A stretch of DNA of 64,000 bases, from NCBI GenBank assembly GCA_002633025.1, contig NMRB01000010.1:130788-194787 (forward strand), read 5' to 3'. The DNA comes from Notospermus geniculatus (Eukaryota; Nemertea; Pilidiophora; Heteronemertea; Lineidae). The notes under the pieces are model-generated. The model saw only the letters and a list, made by a program, of their open reading frames with translations, did not search any database and was not told where the DNA came from. Numbering within the stretch: the stretch's first letter is position 1; each line of letters opens with the position of its first letter. Shown here one piece after another: positions 51,301-63,773 of this stretch. The translations under genes and the position numbers were made by a program.

Positions 51301-52541
51301 CTACAATTGGAGGCCAGACTATTTCAAACAGTTATGAAAAGACATCAAATCGTTTGCCAAGAAAAAAAGTCCACTATTCAGAGCCATGGTTTCCCACAAC
51401 ACAACTCCTCAACATAATGGAGGGGTCACTGGGACCAGCTCTAAAGGTCACTGGTAACCACCGACCTTAAATACTCTATTCAATGTTGGCGTTAGGAAAA
51501 TCAGGCCATATCAATCTTGTACTGTGCAGGTGGCCATGTTGGGAATGGTCAACTTTTTTCATGATATTTTTAGGACACCACATATTCATAGGTCTCAGGA
51601 CAATAAACCTAGGCCTGGGCAGGTTTAAGCTTTTGGTCATTGGGACCTATCAGTGCTATTCAGTGAGCTCTTTATTCATTTTCGGCATATACAGCTTTTT
51701 TGTCTGCTTCATGACTATGGTCTGAATGTACTGCATACCTTTATGTAAGAGAACAAAAGTCATGCCGAACTATCAGCATGAAATACCCAGTGTACCCATC
51801 GCCCCATGACCACCGCTGTGGCTTATGCCTGGATAGCGGTTTTCCATAATAAGGCATGTCTCTGTCCAAAATGTCTCAGCATGGGGCCACAATGACCAAA
51901 TTAATAACAAGATATTTATTCTTTAATTATTTTCTGTGAGATATTGAAAACGAAATAAATAAGTGCTAAAAAAAGTGCAAAAAGCGTCTAAGCAGGGTGA
52001 GAATTTTTGACATCTCCTGTCATTAGGTCTTAATGCCCTAGTTGTAGTTTTGTATATTCAAAGAATCGAGAGATAAAAGTATATTTTCATAAATTGAAGT
52101 AAAGTGGGTTGACGAAATATAGTTTCATATTTACAGATAATTGGCCACTCCATACACCCATATCTACATTTATGTCTCTGTTATTCTCCAAAGTCAGAAG
52201 AAGATTTTAAGAAGAATCTTCATTCTGTGAGAGGCATCAATGGAAGTCAGTTTGGTGACATTGAAATGAACTCGCAATCATTCCGATCCCATCTCATTCA
52301 ACATCTGCTCTAATGATGCAATAATTCATAGCATGTATCCGAAATAAAGCAGAGGATCACGCCAAGACTATGGAGACTAAAGTCAAGAAAAATAGCCATC
52401 GAGAAAGATGAAGCAACTCGGGTAAAGAACCCTGTCCACTTAAATTGATTTTGACCCGTAAATCCTTGCAGACTTTCTGATTGACTTCAACTTGACAGCT
52501 TCTAATGTGCTGGGAAGAATTGACCAAACGCATAAATCTTT
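45400..52541. other. No gene recognised
   Basis: The longest frame is 121 codons (50608-50973, reverse), unrecognised. A short perfect hairpin, GGGGCT/AGCCCC, is at 47465-47479. An X-box half site, ATGGTAAC, is at 48578-48585. A TATAAATA word lies near 47084 without an associated frame of note. Confidence 0.4.
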
Positions 52542-52947
52542 ACTAATAGCATCAAGTCCATGCTGCATATTGGCATCAAGATGCAGCTAAGAATGGCTTT
52601 ATCGATGTAGCAATGGCTCAAGTTTCCTTGACAATTTTACGATGGTGTTAACCAGATGGTAACAAGAAAGGAACATTGGTAATCATGGATTGATGCTTTT
52701 GCTATCGTATCTAATTGAATGAATAGCTAGGTATTAGCCCTGACTTGCCTGTTTAGTGAAGAAGTTGGTACTTTATCAAAACAGAGAACCACTCCAGTTA
52801 GCAGCTTCATAGCACATGATATTGGTGATTGCGTACGTAAATCCATGCCCTGAATTTGTCTCTTCTCCATAAAAAGCCATTTGCAGGATATGTGTCACCA
52901 AAACGAATATCATCTTTTTGGTAGTCAAGTAATAATTCCAAAATGTC
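52542..52947 (+). repeat. Left copy of an N-bounded 0.4-kb tandem duplication
   Basis: This 406-base block recurs at 52949-53358 (410 bases), separated by the N at 52948. I see two substitutions (T/A near 52765 and A/T near 52903) and one 4-base indel (ATTA in the right copy near 53338-53345). The left copy ends at the N. The same reasoning as for the 6879-8063 pair points to two unmerged alleles. Confidence 0.95.
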
Positions 52948-52948
52948 N

Positions 52949-53358
52949 ACTAATAGCATCAAGTCCATGCTGCATATTGGCATCAAGATGCAGCTAAGAA
53001 TGGCTTTATCGATGTAGCAATGGCTCAAGTTTCCTTGACAATTTTACGATGGTGTTAACCAGATGGTAACAAGAAAGGAACATTGGTAATCATGGATTGA
53101 TGCTTTTGCTATCGTATCTAATTGAATGAATAGCTAGGTATTAGCCCTGACTTGCCTGTTTAGTGAAGAAGTAGGTACTTTATCAAAACAGAGAACCACT
53201 CCAGTTAGCAGCTTCATAGCACATGATATTGGTGATTGCGTACGTAAATCCATGCCCTGAATTTGTCTCTTCTCCATAAAAAGCCATTTGCAGGATATGT
53301 GTCACCATAACGAATATCATCTTTTTGGTAGTCAAGTATTAAATAATTCCAAAATGTC
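52949..53358 (+). repeat. Right copy of the N-bounded 0.4-kb tandem duplication
   Basis: This is the second copy of 52542-52947 and is continuous with the unique sequence after 53358. A 73-codon reverse-strand frame (53214-53435) starts with a signal-peptide-like stretch, MDLYVIIVSFLTFFL, and ends YVRNHQYHVL. The 4-base indel shifts this frame in the other copy. If the copies are alleles, one would be frameshifted, which argues against a conserved gene. Confidence 0.95.
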
Positions 53359-56004
53359 AAGTGGAGAATAAGTGCCACAGCTGAATCATGAAGAAAGAAA
53401 GTAAGAAATGACACAATAATCACATATAGGTCCATGAAATGTTAGTCCTTCTCCTTCAAGGAAACCAGTGAAAATAACATCGTCAAACCCAAGCTTGCCA
53501 AGGACACTAACAACATGGACTGGACTGTCACAGCTTCAGCCATCAAACGGTAAGCTGACGCCCTCAGGCCGACTACATGCTGGAAAATGACCAAGCGCTC
53601 ACTTTATCAATCTATAGTATTTAGCTGTTAATTGATACGGGACTCAACCCATGTAGGACAATCGCTTCTGGCCAGTGGATTCGGCTATGACCACTTGCTG
53701 GCCATAGCTACAGCGTGCTGACCATTGTCTGGGGCTGCAGCATCACCATAATCATCATCTGCCTGATCACGATGGACCACAGGATTTATGTGTAGAGAAT
53801 AGGCAGATGCCACTGGACTAATCTAGGACGATGAATGCATGCAGCAGCATCTTCTTATGCATCAGCAGCAGGGAGCCCCCAAAGGGCAAGGACTTCATTT
53901 TTGTTGCAGAAACCATCAACCCCTGTATTTGAATTGAAGGTGCGATGGTCATTTCATATCCTTGCAACTTCACAGCAATATTTAGCTCACATGCATCATC
54001 AAGTCCACAGTCCATGGACTTAAGGTTAGATTCTATGTCCTACAGAGTAATAGAGCTCTTTAATGCGAGAACACAGTCCTAATTGGATTTAAATCAAAAA
54101 TGATTTATCAAATAAGATATTCCTTTCTGGTACGTGGACAAGGATTCAGAGACGAACCAGTACAGGAGTAGGAGGTACTCAAATAAGAATTCTGAAGATA
54201 GAGGCTTTGGAGACAATGTACCAGAGAGTTAGTTGACCTAAACACAGGGTGGGTAAACATTAAAGATGGTACGAAGGTCCACTCCCACATTAAAAGATTC
54301 TAACTTGATTTTATATTGTCTGGTTCCCACAGTCTCGAAAATTCATTTCCGAACAGGAAATATGAGATTTGGCAAATCGAATGTTTTCCGTTAATTTATC
54401 ATGTTTGTGGTTGTTACTGACCAATACTATAGGAGTGAATAGCGAATGAGAGAACAATGCTCTGGACACAACAGGACAATAAGGACTACATTATGATATT
54501 TAATGGGTCAGTTGGGTCCAACTAGAGTGATTCAGGCCACAGAACAATACCCTCATATGAAGCATCTTGATTGGTCTTTGGGGGAGCCCTATTCATTAAG
54601 GATAAGTATGATGACCCACTGGTCAGTTGGCTAGTGCTTAGCAACAGTGGGAGGTGTGCAGAACATCATCCTACGATTGTGTTTTGAGATTATGATGTCC
54701 AGACTCTACCCTTAGTCGCCCTGGGGTCACCATTCCATATGTCTGGGGTTAGGGTGGACAATGTCTATCCTTTCCGGAAATGAAATTGTTCCCACTGGAA
54801 AAACTACGTTGTGGTGGTACCACTAAGTTAGTGACTAAGGTAAGGTGAAAACTCAGGCTCCAATGAAGAAGATCAGATTTGACACTTTTGAAAAAGTGTC
54901 TCATCCATGCACTGTTACTATACCTGTCAGTAAATTGAAGGCGTTAAAGAACATATAATTTGAATTCTGGTCTCTTCCAGGTGACCACATCAGGCTGTCC
55001 ACAGCAAACTACAGTAAGTTAAAGCTGGGAGGTCTATTAGTATTCTCAAGACCCTGTCTCAGATGTTAGAATAATAATGCTCAAGGCTTGGAGAAGAGCA
55101 AGGGTGTCACAGAGGGGTTAGATGAAGGGATTTAAGGGGTCATGACAAGAATGAGGAAGGGTACCAGCAAGGGCCGGAGCAGCTTAAGCAAACAGTGACC
55201 TCAGGGACAAAAAGGGGAGAAGATGGAAAATAAGGGAAATTCAATAAAATCATCTGAAGGGGGAATCTTATTAGGTGAATCGGCTGCTGCATCACCGATA
55301 GCAAACCCTGAACAATGTTCGGTAAATCCAAAATCAAAATAGTCAATTTTCCTGTTTATATAACTTAGGCCATTGGTTCATAGGTAAGGGACTTATTTTT
55401 TTTTTGAGGAACTGGACAATTTATGTTGGAGAATGCACGTTTGAGCAGAGTGAATTATCATGTTGATCGGAGAAGATCATAAATCAAATCTACCTCACAT
55501 TTCCTCTACCTGTGCCCTTTTTATCAAACTGATGACCTAGGAAAGTGTTAAGAATCTCAGAGGCAAACAGGACGCTTCCTGTTGACATTCAAATGGACAG
55601 GGTTCAATTTGCAATTGTTCGTAAGGTATATGGTTCTAAAGGACAGAAGAAGGGTTTGACAACAAGGCTACAAATTTGATTTTATCAGAGTTGGCCTTTC
55701 TTACTATTCATTGCAGGGGACCACCTTGTGTGGTGGGTTGGCGAGCTGTCTGGATGTAACCAAGGTTTGGGTGAGAATCATTCTGACACGTAGGTGACGG
55801 AATACTGGCGGGATATGTGGTCAATGGTCGGGAGTGGTCATGGAGATATACCCAACAAATTCATTTCACCACACAATAGACACATAGCAAATATTGACAG
55901 AGGCTGAGTGAAGATGTGACCTTCGTCATAGGAAACTAGACCAGAGAATCATCAGACCCCCCCCCCCCCTCAGTAGCAAACAAGAAAGTGGTCTTGCATA
56001 TCTC
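53359..56004. other. No gene recognised
   Basis: Holds a run of 13 C at 55957-55969 just before the next transposon. Frames are under 70 codons. The sequence from 54850 to 55320 is purine-rich on the forward strand, with no frame of note. Confidence 0.4.
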
Positions 56005-56399
56005 AGCCCCTGTCACACTATGGCGACTTACATGTATGTAGGTGGGAGAATGCTCGCGAACTAGAATGAAATGGTCCATGGACCATGTGCTCACCCCTTT
56101 GGACATAATAGTGTATAAAAAAAAGTTTGTGGTTAGAGTGTGGCAAGAGTGACGTAATTACGGTTACAGGTTATGGCGTAATGAATCAGATGTGATTTTC
56201 ATTACATAAGGGTCACACGTAAATAAAATCTTGTGGTCAAAATTGAATGTTCCATTTCCTCACTTGGCATTCCAATGGTCCACCTCTAGGTTGAACCAGA
56301 CTTTAAATGTCAGAGAGAAGTATGTACATGGTCCATGAACCATTTCATTCTAGTTCGCGGGGATTCACCCGCCTAAATCGCCACAGTGTGACAGAGGCT
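56005..56399. mobile_element. Terminal-inverted-repeat element (MITE-like), 395 bp
   Basis: The outer arms 56005-56088 and about 56326-56399 are inverted copies. The ends are AGCCCCTGTCACACT and AGTGTGACAGAGGCT, and the inner part shares CGCGAACTAGAATGAAATGG and GGACCATGT. The left arm carries a roughly 9-base insertion. The middle contains a further small inverted repeat, TTATGGCGTAATGAA against TTCATTACATAA, so the element is partly nested. No transposase frame is present. Target-site duplication is not clear. A CTGTCACAC terminal motif is, from memory, common in marine invertebrate MITEs, but I cannot assign a family. Confidence 0.88.
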
Positions 56400-59300
56400 T
56401 TAGGAATGGCGTCTGTAATACACAGTTCAGAGGCTAATTTCTCACAAACCTCACCTTCTCAGTGACTTATATATGTTAAATATTAAACAAAAGCTTATGC
56501 CTTGGTTTTGTTCATTGGGAAGGAGTAGGGCGTTAAAGGTTCACATGGAGTAGTCAAGGAACAAAGTGCTCTGAGTCTGTGTGTGTAGGACCATTATGAC
56601 ACTGCTGCTGGGTACTTTTAGTGGGGTGTGTGGTGATTGGAGTGACGTCAGATAAAGGGAATCGGCCGGTATTTTGTTTTTAGAAATAAATAATTGTAAA
56701 AATCCCATCTTTAAAAATTGAACTGATGTAAGTCACTATCAGCTGATGGAGAAATGAAATGGATATTGAGTTGGATCCAGATCTTCAAAGAGAAATCATA
56801 GTACGTTCATTCCCACGCCAATGACAGATGGAGCTCAGAATCACCACTGGCAGAGACATAAATCCCGCAGAGGAAATAAAAAATGTCAATTTGAGTTTGC
56901 ATTTGAACTGTTAAGGTTGTGGACATTTCGGTCCATTACCATGGCAACCAGCCCAGATTTTTTTTAAATGTGCTAATTTAACGTTACATAATTTAAACTG
57001 TGTAGTTGTGTGGAGAAATGATTAGGGCTCATGGGGAAGGATGCACATCAGTCAGAGATCTGCATAATGTCCAGCATGGCCGATACCAATTTGAAGCTCT
57101 AGGTTTGACTAACTCAATTTTCTGAAATATTAATTGAATAATTTTGCCGTAGTGGGTGTAATGTGCTTTTGTGACTGATTACAATTTACTGGATCCGTCG
57201 AATCAGATAACTTTAGATGCATTTTATTTCCGATGATAATAAGTTACACCGGTGCCATAGCTGAACTTGGATGTCGGTGTATTTAGGTATTTCAATTATA
57301 AAATCTCTGCATGGCCATTAAGACACCATTTATTAGTTCCATAAATTATAAGACTTCGATGGTTTTGGGGTCATGCCCCTGGTGGTCCACTGGTGGTCAT
57401 GTCCACTTGGGCCGAAATTGATGTAGAAGACATCGCTATATGTTTTCGTAAACGATGATTTCGTCCCTTAATGTTATGTTACACGTATTTTATTATTATA
57501 GTAATACAATTGTGCAGAAGCAAGCTGTTTAGATTCATCGCCTCTCAAGGTCACTAGTTACTGGTGGACATGACCGATAACTAAGGCAATCAAATGGAGT
57601 TTGTGCAACTGCAAAAGTCTAATTTGACATAAACTCGCCACAAGAGGAAGAGGATGGGATCATATAAAATATAAACAAAAGAGAAATGACCCAATACTCT
57701 GGCGCGCCACATAAATTGCATGCTCACTTGCCACAAAGTGTATTATTGTGATAGAATATCATTGATGGCAAAAAATGTTGCACTGCCCTATGATGTGGTA
57801 ATTTGCAGAAACTTGTTTGAAATCACCAATGACATGAATGACGGTTCTCTGCATTGATGCTATTAGAGACCGGTATGTATAATTCATGCTATTATCTCTG
57901 TGTTTGTATGTTCTTAAGTAGTTGACCCAAGCTATAACTGCACACACAGGACACAAGGTACGTAACAGAGAAAAATAAAAGATGGTACTCACAGGACATT
58001 GCAGCCAGATTTAACTTTATGGCCTCCTCCACGGCCAGAAATTAATAGAGGGACCACATGATAGTATGTCTGTCCATAACATGCAAATTTGAAAAATCCG
58101 CTGAACTGCACAATGCCACGGCCAGCTCCGTTGCTCTGACACTGATGAAAAACTAGCCATACAAAACACAGAGCGGCTACAATAGGAGGTCATCGCATGG
58201 GTCAGCATGTCTTATTTTCTCATTCATATGCTGGATGATTCATGGGAGTCTTGAGCTATTGTAATCGGCATAAACGGTCACTCAAATCCCAAGACCAGCT
58301 CTCTGATGGCAGAATACACTTTTGTAAGGAGGAAAAAAGCCATTCTTTGCTGGTGATGCGCTTTATTACTTCACATCATAACAGCAACCATAACCAAAGG
58401 GGATTCAGGTGGCAGTTGAAGATTCAAAGCCAATTTCCTGAAAGGATGCAGGGCAAAATTGCGCTTCTGTCAAACATTTTCAAAGCAACGTGAAGTGTGT
58501 CTTTATCAATTCAGTATCATTAGGGACAGATCTGTGGATTTCAGTGACTGGATGTTGTACGAAAGTCAGTTTTCCCAGGGATGACCAACTGGAAGAATAA
58601 CTATACAAAAGCCTTTTTGAAACCAGGGGGCCCTTTGATGGAAGTATGGGGAGTGTGAATTTGGTGTTGAGGGAAGGGGCATTCAGTTGTTGATACAGTG
58701 ACGATCTGAAATTTCCCGCTGGTCAATGTTGAAATCTATTTCATGACAAGTCATTAAAAGTAATATGAGATAATTAGAATTTGCATAATTAGGAGAAGAT
58801 TCCTTTTGCAGGAATTGAACCATGGAAATCCATATTAATCATGATATCATGCAACTTTTTTTAAAGAATTTAAAACTGATGACCTTATTTTCAATCACGC
58901 AATATGGTGTGGACATGTATGAACTGGGTGGGACAAAGTGCCCAGGAAGAAAACCCGGAATTTCCACAAGAAATGTCATTCACTTCCTGGTCAGTGTTGT
59001 ATTTGGCAGCATTTTTTGAGAAGGCCGGATAACATGACCGGGAAAGTGATCATCAGGTCACTTAATCTAGAACTAGATCTTGAAATCTTGATGCCCACTA
59101 TTGACATTTTTATGATGATACTTTTTTGTATCTTTATAAGATAGAGGAAACCATTGATTCTACTGGTGTGAGGACATGAAGTTGATAGAATAGATCAAAC
59201 AGATTGGAGTTACTGCAAACAACGTACCCCATTGATATCCGAGTCAGAATTGTTGACCGCCAATTTTTGGGCCATATCTAACCCATTCCGGACTTTTTTC

Positions 59301-60795
59301 ATATTATATTCACCATAGTTTTCTTATGTTGCCTTACAGAACATATAACTAGTTTTGGTTTGGCCTTTAGTCATCTTTACCCAAGGTTCTGAAATCAGGC
59401 CGAGGTCATCCACCCATATACCATATTGCCCCCCCCCCCTAAAGAATTTAGTTGATGAAAGGAAAATACATGAGGGACCGATATTATACCCACTTCTGAA
59501 AATCTGCATCCAACGGTCACGTTGTTCAAAAACTAGTTGAAGTGGTTGAGGTCAGCTTGTCTCAGGACTTGTGGCCATGCCATCAGGCCACAAGAGATTG
59601 TTCAAATAGGCAACACCAATTGCATTGCACTTAGTGAAGAGTAAGCAAGCACCCTTATACACAACGTATGTAGACCAAACATTGTCTGCAACCCCCAACT
59701 TCACTTTTAGTGCATCAACATCTGAAAACACCCAGCATTGCAGCATGAAAATGGACCTTCGTATCTGGGATGAATGGGACCGAATTGATATACTTTGTAC
59801 ATGTATGTTCATTACTTGTAAAACGTCATAGCAAAAAAGCAATCCACTAACTTTAACAAAAAAGGTGCAAATATTTGGTGTTGCCTTTCTTGTACGAGTA
59901 CCTGGCCTTCATGAGTGGCACTCCACACAACCTAGCCACTGGGGTACCACTCCGAAGCCAGTATACAAATAGGAGTCTGACCACAAAGATCTGAACTTTT
60001 GTTCAGCACATCTCATTTGCGGTAAGTGAGGTGTAACCATGTCCAACAGTACAAGAATGTGTACAATAGGACAAACAGCGTGGGAAGCATAACATCCTAC
60101 AGATGCAGGTGCCCGGACTTTACTGCCACGTGCGCTTCCTTTTCATACTGGTCTTACCCTACTGACCCGGGCGCAGGATGCTTAAAAATGCAGCGACTAT
60201 AGATTTTTTCTTGTCCTCTGGACAGGAGAATAGCCTTTGACAATAGGAAGCATCAGCTGGTATCATCTGTTATGCAGTCTTGTCATCATTATCCGTAGGA
60301 GAGTGGTCACAGGATCGTTGTTGCCAACCGGGGAAGGAAGGGGGAAGGGTTGGTCGGAGTTCAGGAAGAGACCCTTTGGCGTCATTTGAGACCCTGCAGA
60401 GCACCTTTTTATTTGATATCCTCACGAACTTCCTATTGGATGACCATGCTTCAGAATTCTTGAACAGGGGCATTGTGTCGATGATGGTATCTTAATTTCC
60501 TGGATGGAAGATTGTACAGAATGTACTTAAGGTGGTCCCTAAGCTCTGTGGTTCAAGGAGTTAGAAATACTGACTTTTATTTGATTTGTTCATGGTTTAA
60601 TCTTCATAAACATCCGCATTTTTTTAAAACAATGCCAAGTTTATTTTTACTTGAAGGCTGTTTTCGGGTCATTTGCACTGGAAAATGTTAGAATGATTCA
60701 AAAAATGAATTTTTGCTCTTTTGTGAACAGCATCGTCTCTGCGCTGAAGGTCAATATCCCTCTTTTTATGAGAACGACACCTTGTGCATATGCAC
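56400..60795. other. No gene recognised
   Basis: Includes an X-box-like site listed separately and a run of 11 C at 59429-59439. AT-rich homeodomain-like words (TTAATTGAATAATT) lie near 57131-57144. Frames reach 96 codons (59552-59842, reverse) with no recognised domain. Confidence 0.4.
56935..56948. promoter_or_regulatory. X-box-like motif, one mismatch
   Basis: ATTACCATGGCAAC differs from the RFX X-box form GTTACCATGGCAAC only at its first base. It is followed by CAG. No neighbouring exon is recognised, so a role in regulation is inference from the motif alone. Confidence 0.3.
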
Positions 60796-60831
60796 TATAA
60801 ATAGCCACGGAGCGACTTGCTACGTCATACC
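60796..60831 (+). promoter_or_regulatory. Possible TATA plus initiator core promoter
   Basis: TATAAATAG at 60796-60804 is followed by TCATACC at 60825-60831, which fits the YYANWYY initiator pattern. The A at 60827 is 31 bases from the start of the TATA box. A CRE-like TACGTCAT (60821-60828) overlaps the initiator. Spacing is canonical, but TATA-like words are frequent in AT-rich DNA. Confidence 0.2.
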
Positions 60832-60846
60832 TTCTAATAGTGTGGA

Positions 60847-61146
60847 ATGTTTCAATGTGAACTATCTATACCCAAATTTATTTTGAGACTAACTATTTTA
60901 AGGAACAGTACCATCCAGCCACAAAAGATCCCTGCAACTTTTAAAGCCCGACAAGGGAATTACATCAGCCTGCTGATAATATTGCATCACAACACTCGCT
61001 ATAAATTGCTCCTATCCACGATATTTGGGTGCAGAATATCAAAAATAGAAATGTGGCCACTAAATTTAGTCATTGCTTCTTTTTTGAATAGACAATTGTC
61101 TGCCTTTTATCTTGACGAGTCCAGCTGGGGTCAAATCTCAACATAA
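60847..61146 (+). CDS. Hypothetical single-exon ORF, 99 residues
   Basis: This frame starts 20 bases after the possible transcription start, with G at -3 of the ATG. It ends with TAA at 61144-61146, and AATAAA follows at 61200-61205. The product would begin MFQCELSIPKF and contain a hydrophobic stretch around ISLLIILHH, near residue 39-47. I recognise no domain. Several unrelated frames of similar length occur in the window, so chance is the leading explanation; only the ordered promoter, ORF and poly(A) signals set it apart. Confidence 0.12.
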   Translation: MFQCELSIPKFILRLTILRNSTIQPQKIPATFKARQGNYISLLIILHHNTRYKLLLSTIFGCRISKIEMWPLNLVIASFLNRQLSAFYLDESSWGQIST

Positions 61147-61205
61147 TGGCTGTCTGCTCAAGACTAGATAATAGGAAACTCGAGAGGAGACAAACAATGA
61201 ATAAA

Positions 61206-62541
61206 GGTTTGGGAAGTGCAGTCAGGATGAAAGGTTACAGGTTCTGGATGAGTGCCTTCCGATGATACAAAGGAGGTGTTATCTACTGCTATCTGACTTA
61301 CGATCATTTGCATAACTTAGGGTAATCTTTTGAGATCTTCCATAAGGGTTCAAAAGCATGGCAATTCAGGGAAGAAAATTGATTTTTTCTTGATAGCCCT
61401 AAGGGTATGACCGTGAAAGGGATGCATAATCCTTCGTGACTTCCAGGTTACCCCCTTGGGAAACATGATAACCAACGGACTGGATTTGAAAAGAAATTTA
61501 AAATGCAATATTGTATCAGTTAACTCCATAGTTATGATTTCAAAATGAAGAATGAGGCTTAGAGAGTATTCTGAACATTCTGATACATCATATCTTAGGC
61601 ACAACTTTAACAAAGTGAGGCTCAGGGGTCATGTCAACAAATAGACCAAAGGTGTTGTTTTGAAGATGGTAATTTGGCAGAAGACCTTTGTAGGGCACTT
61701 TTTTTTCACTCTGATCACGTCTTCCCTAAAAAGAATTTTGATATTTCAACAAACAATTAAATGTTTTGATCCATTTCAATGGAAATGTAGTCCAGGAAAA
61801 TACACAAGGAAGTGATGCAAATATGGAAGCCTGTTATGTGTACTATTGAACTTAGGATGTCAGGAATTAAACCACAAACAAATTTAAAGGCACTATGGAT
61901 GAATGAAATTTTAATTTGCCCTGATTTTTGGACATGTCTCAATACATTCTCTTGTGGCTCGGGGTCTACGTTGACAAAATAAAATAACATTTCGGATTCC
62001 TGCTAACCGTACTATCAAAACCTTTCTGTAATAAATCAATGTCTAATCATTTTTCCATCAAAATATTCAATAAAGTTTTCATGACAATCGGCCTTGAAGC
62101 CTACTATTTATAGGAGAGCTGCTTTCTAAAAATAAAGTACACCCAGTCATGATATCATTAGTTCAAAACAAGGAACTGTCGCCTGAACCCACACAGCATT
62201 TTCTAAAACTGCACCACTCACAACACGCAATCAAGTGACTCCGCTAAGGACAATAACCTTCATCCAGGGCTCATTTTTTATATCCAAGGGGTATTTCAAA
62301 CTGACGGCCGGCCATTGCCCGTGTATTGTCCCACGGCCTATTTCCAACCATTCTGTATGCAGAAAGACCATGTCCATTTTTTACTGGTACTCATGTAAGC
62401 AAAACATCTGCCTTTCAAACTATGAATGGCCAGTTATTTGCATAAAAGAAGGCAGTTCGTCCAATCCGGACACCCCCTATTGTTACTAACAAACAGAAAT
62501 ATCGGCCAGTGTATCCTTTATGTATTTTCGCCTGAGCTGCC
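61206..62541. other. No gene recognised
   Basis: Short frames only, up to 87 codons (61350-61613, reverse). No repeats are seen except that the last bases adjoin the repeated block at 62542. Confidence 0.4.
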
Positions 62542-62776
62542 CATATTTAAGCATGTATACTTTTTCATAAAATCTCCCATGTATGGTTGTTACAATGTTT
62601 TGAATAGTACTGTATACACAAAGAATGTTCTTGCATTGTCTTGTACATCTTGGTCAAGCCCATGGTGAACAAGCTAGGCCAACTTGATTGCTCCTTATAC
62701 TCATCTACCCGGGGCACTGAACTGAACTTTATTGTGCTGGCATGGTTAGGGACAAGGAGCTATTTTCATTTAGAGA
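62542..62776 (+). repeat. Near-identical direct repeat, copy 1
   Basis: This 235-base block recurs at 63774-63998. By eye the copies are identical apart from a 10-base segment (CATTGTCTTG) present only here. That segment is bounded by CTTG repeats, so slippage could explain its loss. Unlike the other duplications there is no N between copies and about 1 kb of unrelated sequence separates them. It could be a recent dispersed repeat, a local duplication or an assembly error. Confidence 0.95.
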
Positions 62777-63773
62777 AAAATTTCACATGCGAGCATTGTG
62801 CATGTATTATGAAAAAAGCGTGTTAACAATTGCTTCTTATATTTCGGTGTATATAGCCTATAGTCACAGAATTCAGTCGACGATGTCGACTAGTAATGAC
62901 ATGTTAGGACTGTGACCATTCACAATCACATCTGTGAATGTCTTACCCACTCCACGAATGTCAGTCGAGCTGAACAGTTTTCTCTGTCAATTTGAATTAT
63001 GCACCAACACATTTTGGCTGGTCATTGCCTCGTCCCAATTTTTTGGCACCGCATCCCATTCAGATTCAGAAGACACTGCCTGCAGCTAGGACGCAGCTTC
63101 AGTAACTCGCAATGCCTCCCAGCTTGATACTTTCCCACAACTCAACAAATAATCTCCAACCAGTGACCTCTAAATGACCAAAATTTCACCAGGTCCCCCC
63201 TGAGGACAATCTCCATGAAAGCTTCATTTGTTTACTGGACAAATATTTCACCTGTGTGCTGACCATGTCTTCAACCTCAACCTTTCAGACAGCGCTTATT
63301 GTTGGCTGAATAACCAAGAAGATCACCACATATAGATGAATAAATCTTGCCTTGGTTTATCTGTCTGGACAGACAAATCATGCTGGTCATTTCTCCTTTA
63401 TAACAGTAGAGTAGTATCAGATTGACACAACAAGCCTCCAAGGACCGGTGTAATTGCCACACTGTTACTTTTTGATAAGCGCTTATTTTTAAGGAGAAAT
63501 GATAATATTTGCCATGGACGATCTCTCTAGTGGCAATTGCAGTGGACAATGAAGGATTTTTTGTGATGTAGTTCTGTTTGCTGTTCAGTTGAGTGGGATT
63601 AGTGGTCAGTGGTGGAAGTGTCATCTCCATTGCGTGCAAAAAGCAAATTATGCAGTGATGCATTTTTTTGACGATTGATATTCAGCTTTTAGTAACCATG
63701 GGCTAAAGGGGAAAACTTATTTTTAGGGTGACCATGGGACATTGATGTCTTTAATATTTGCTCAAGGAGCATT
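62777..63773. other. Spacer between direct repeats; no gene recognised
   Basis: Carries two neighbouring small hairpins: AGTCGAC/GTCGACT at 62875-62891 and CATTCACA/TGTGAATG at 62917-62940. A 128-codon reverse frame (63277-63663) has no recognised domain. Nothing identifies the spacer as a transposon body. Confidence 0.4.

Noticed and set aside
51254-58281. Similar stretches GAGCTATT...CATAAACGG...CAC at 51254-51280 and 58253-58281
   Set aside because: Needs several mismatches and two gaps over under 30 bases, with no extension into the flanks; chance similarity cannot be excluded.
63277-63663. 128-codon reverse frame
   Set aside because: No recognised family, no promoter or splice context; chance length.
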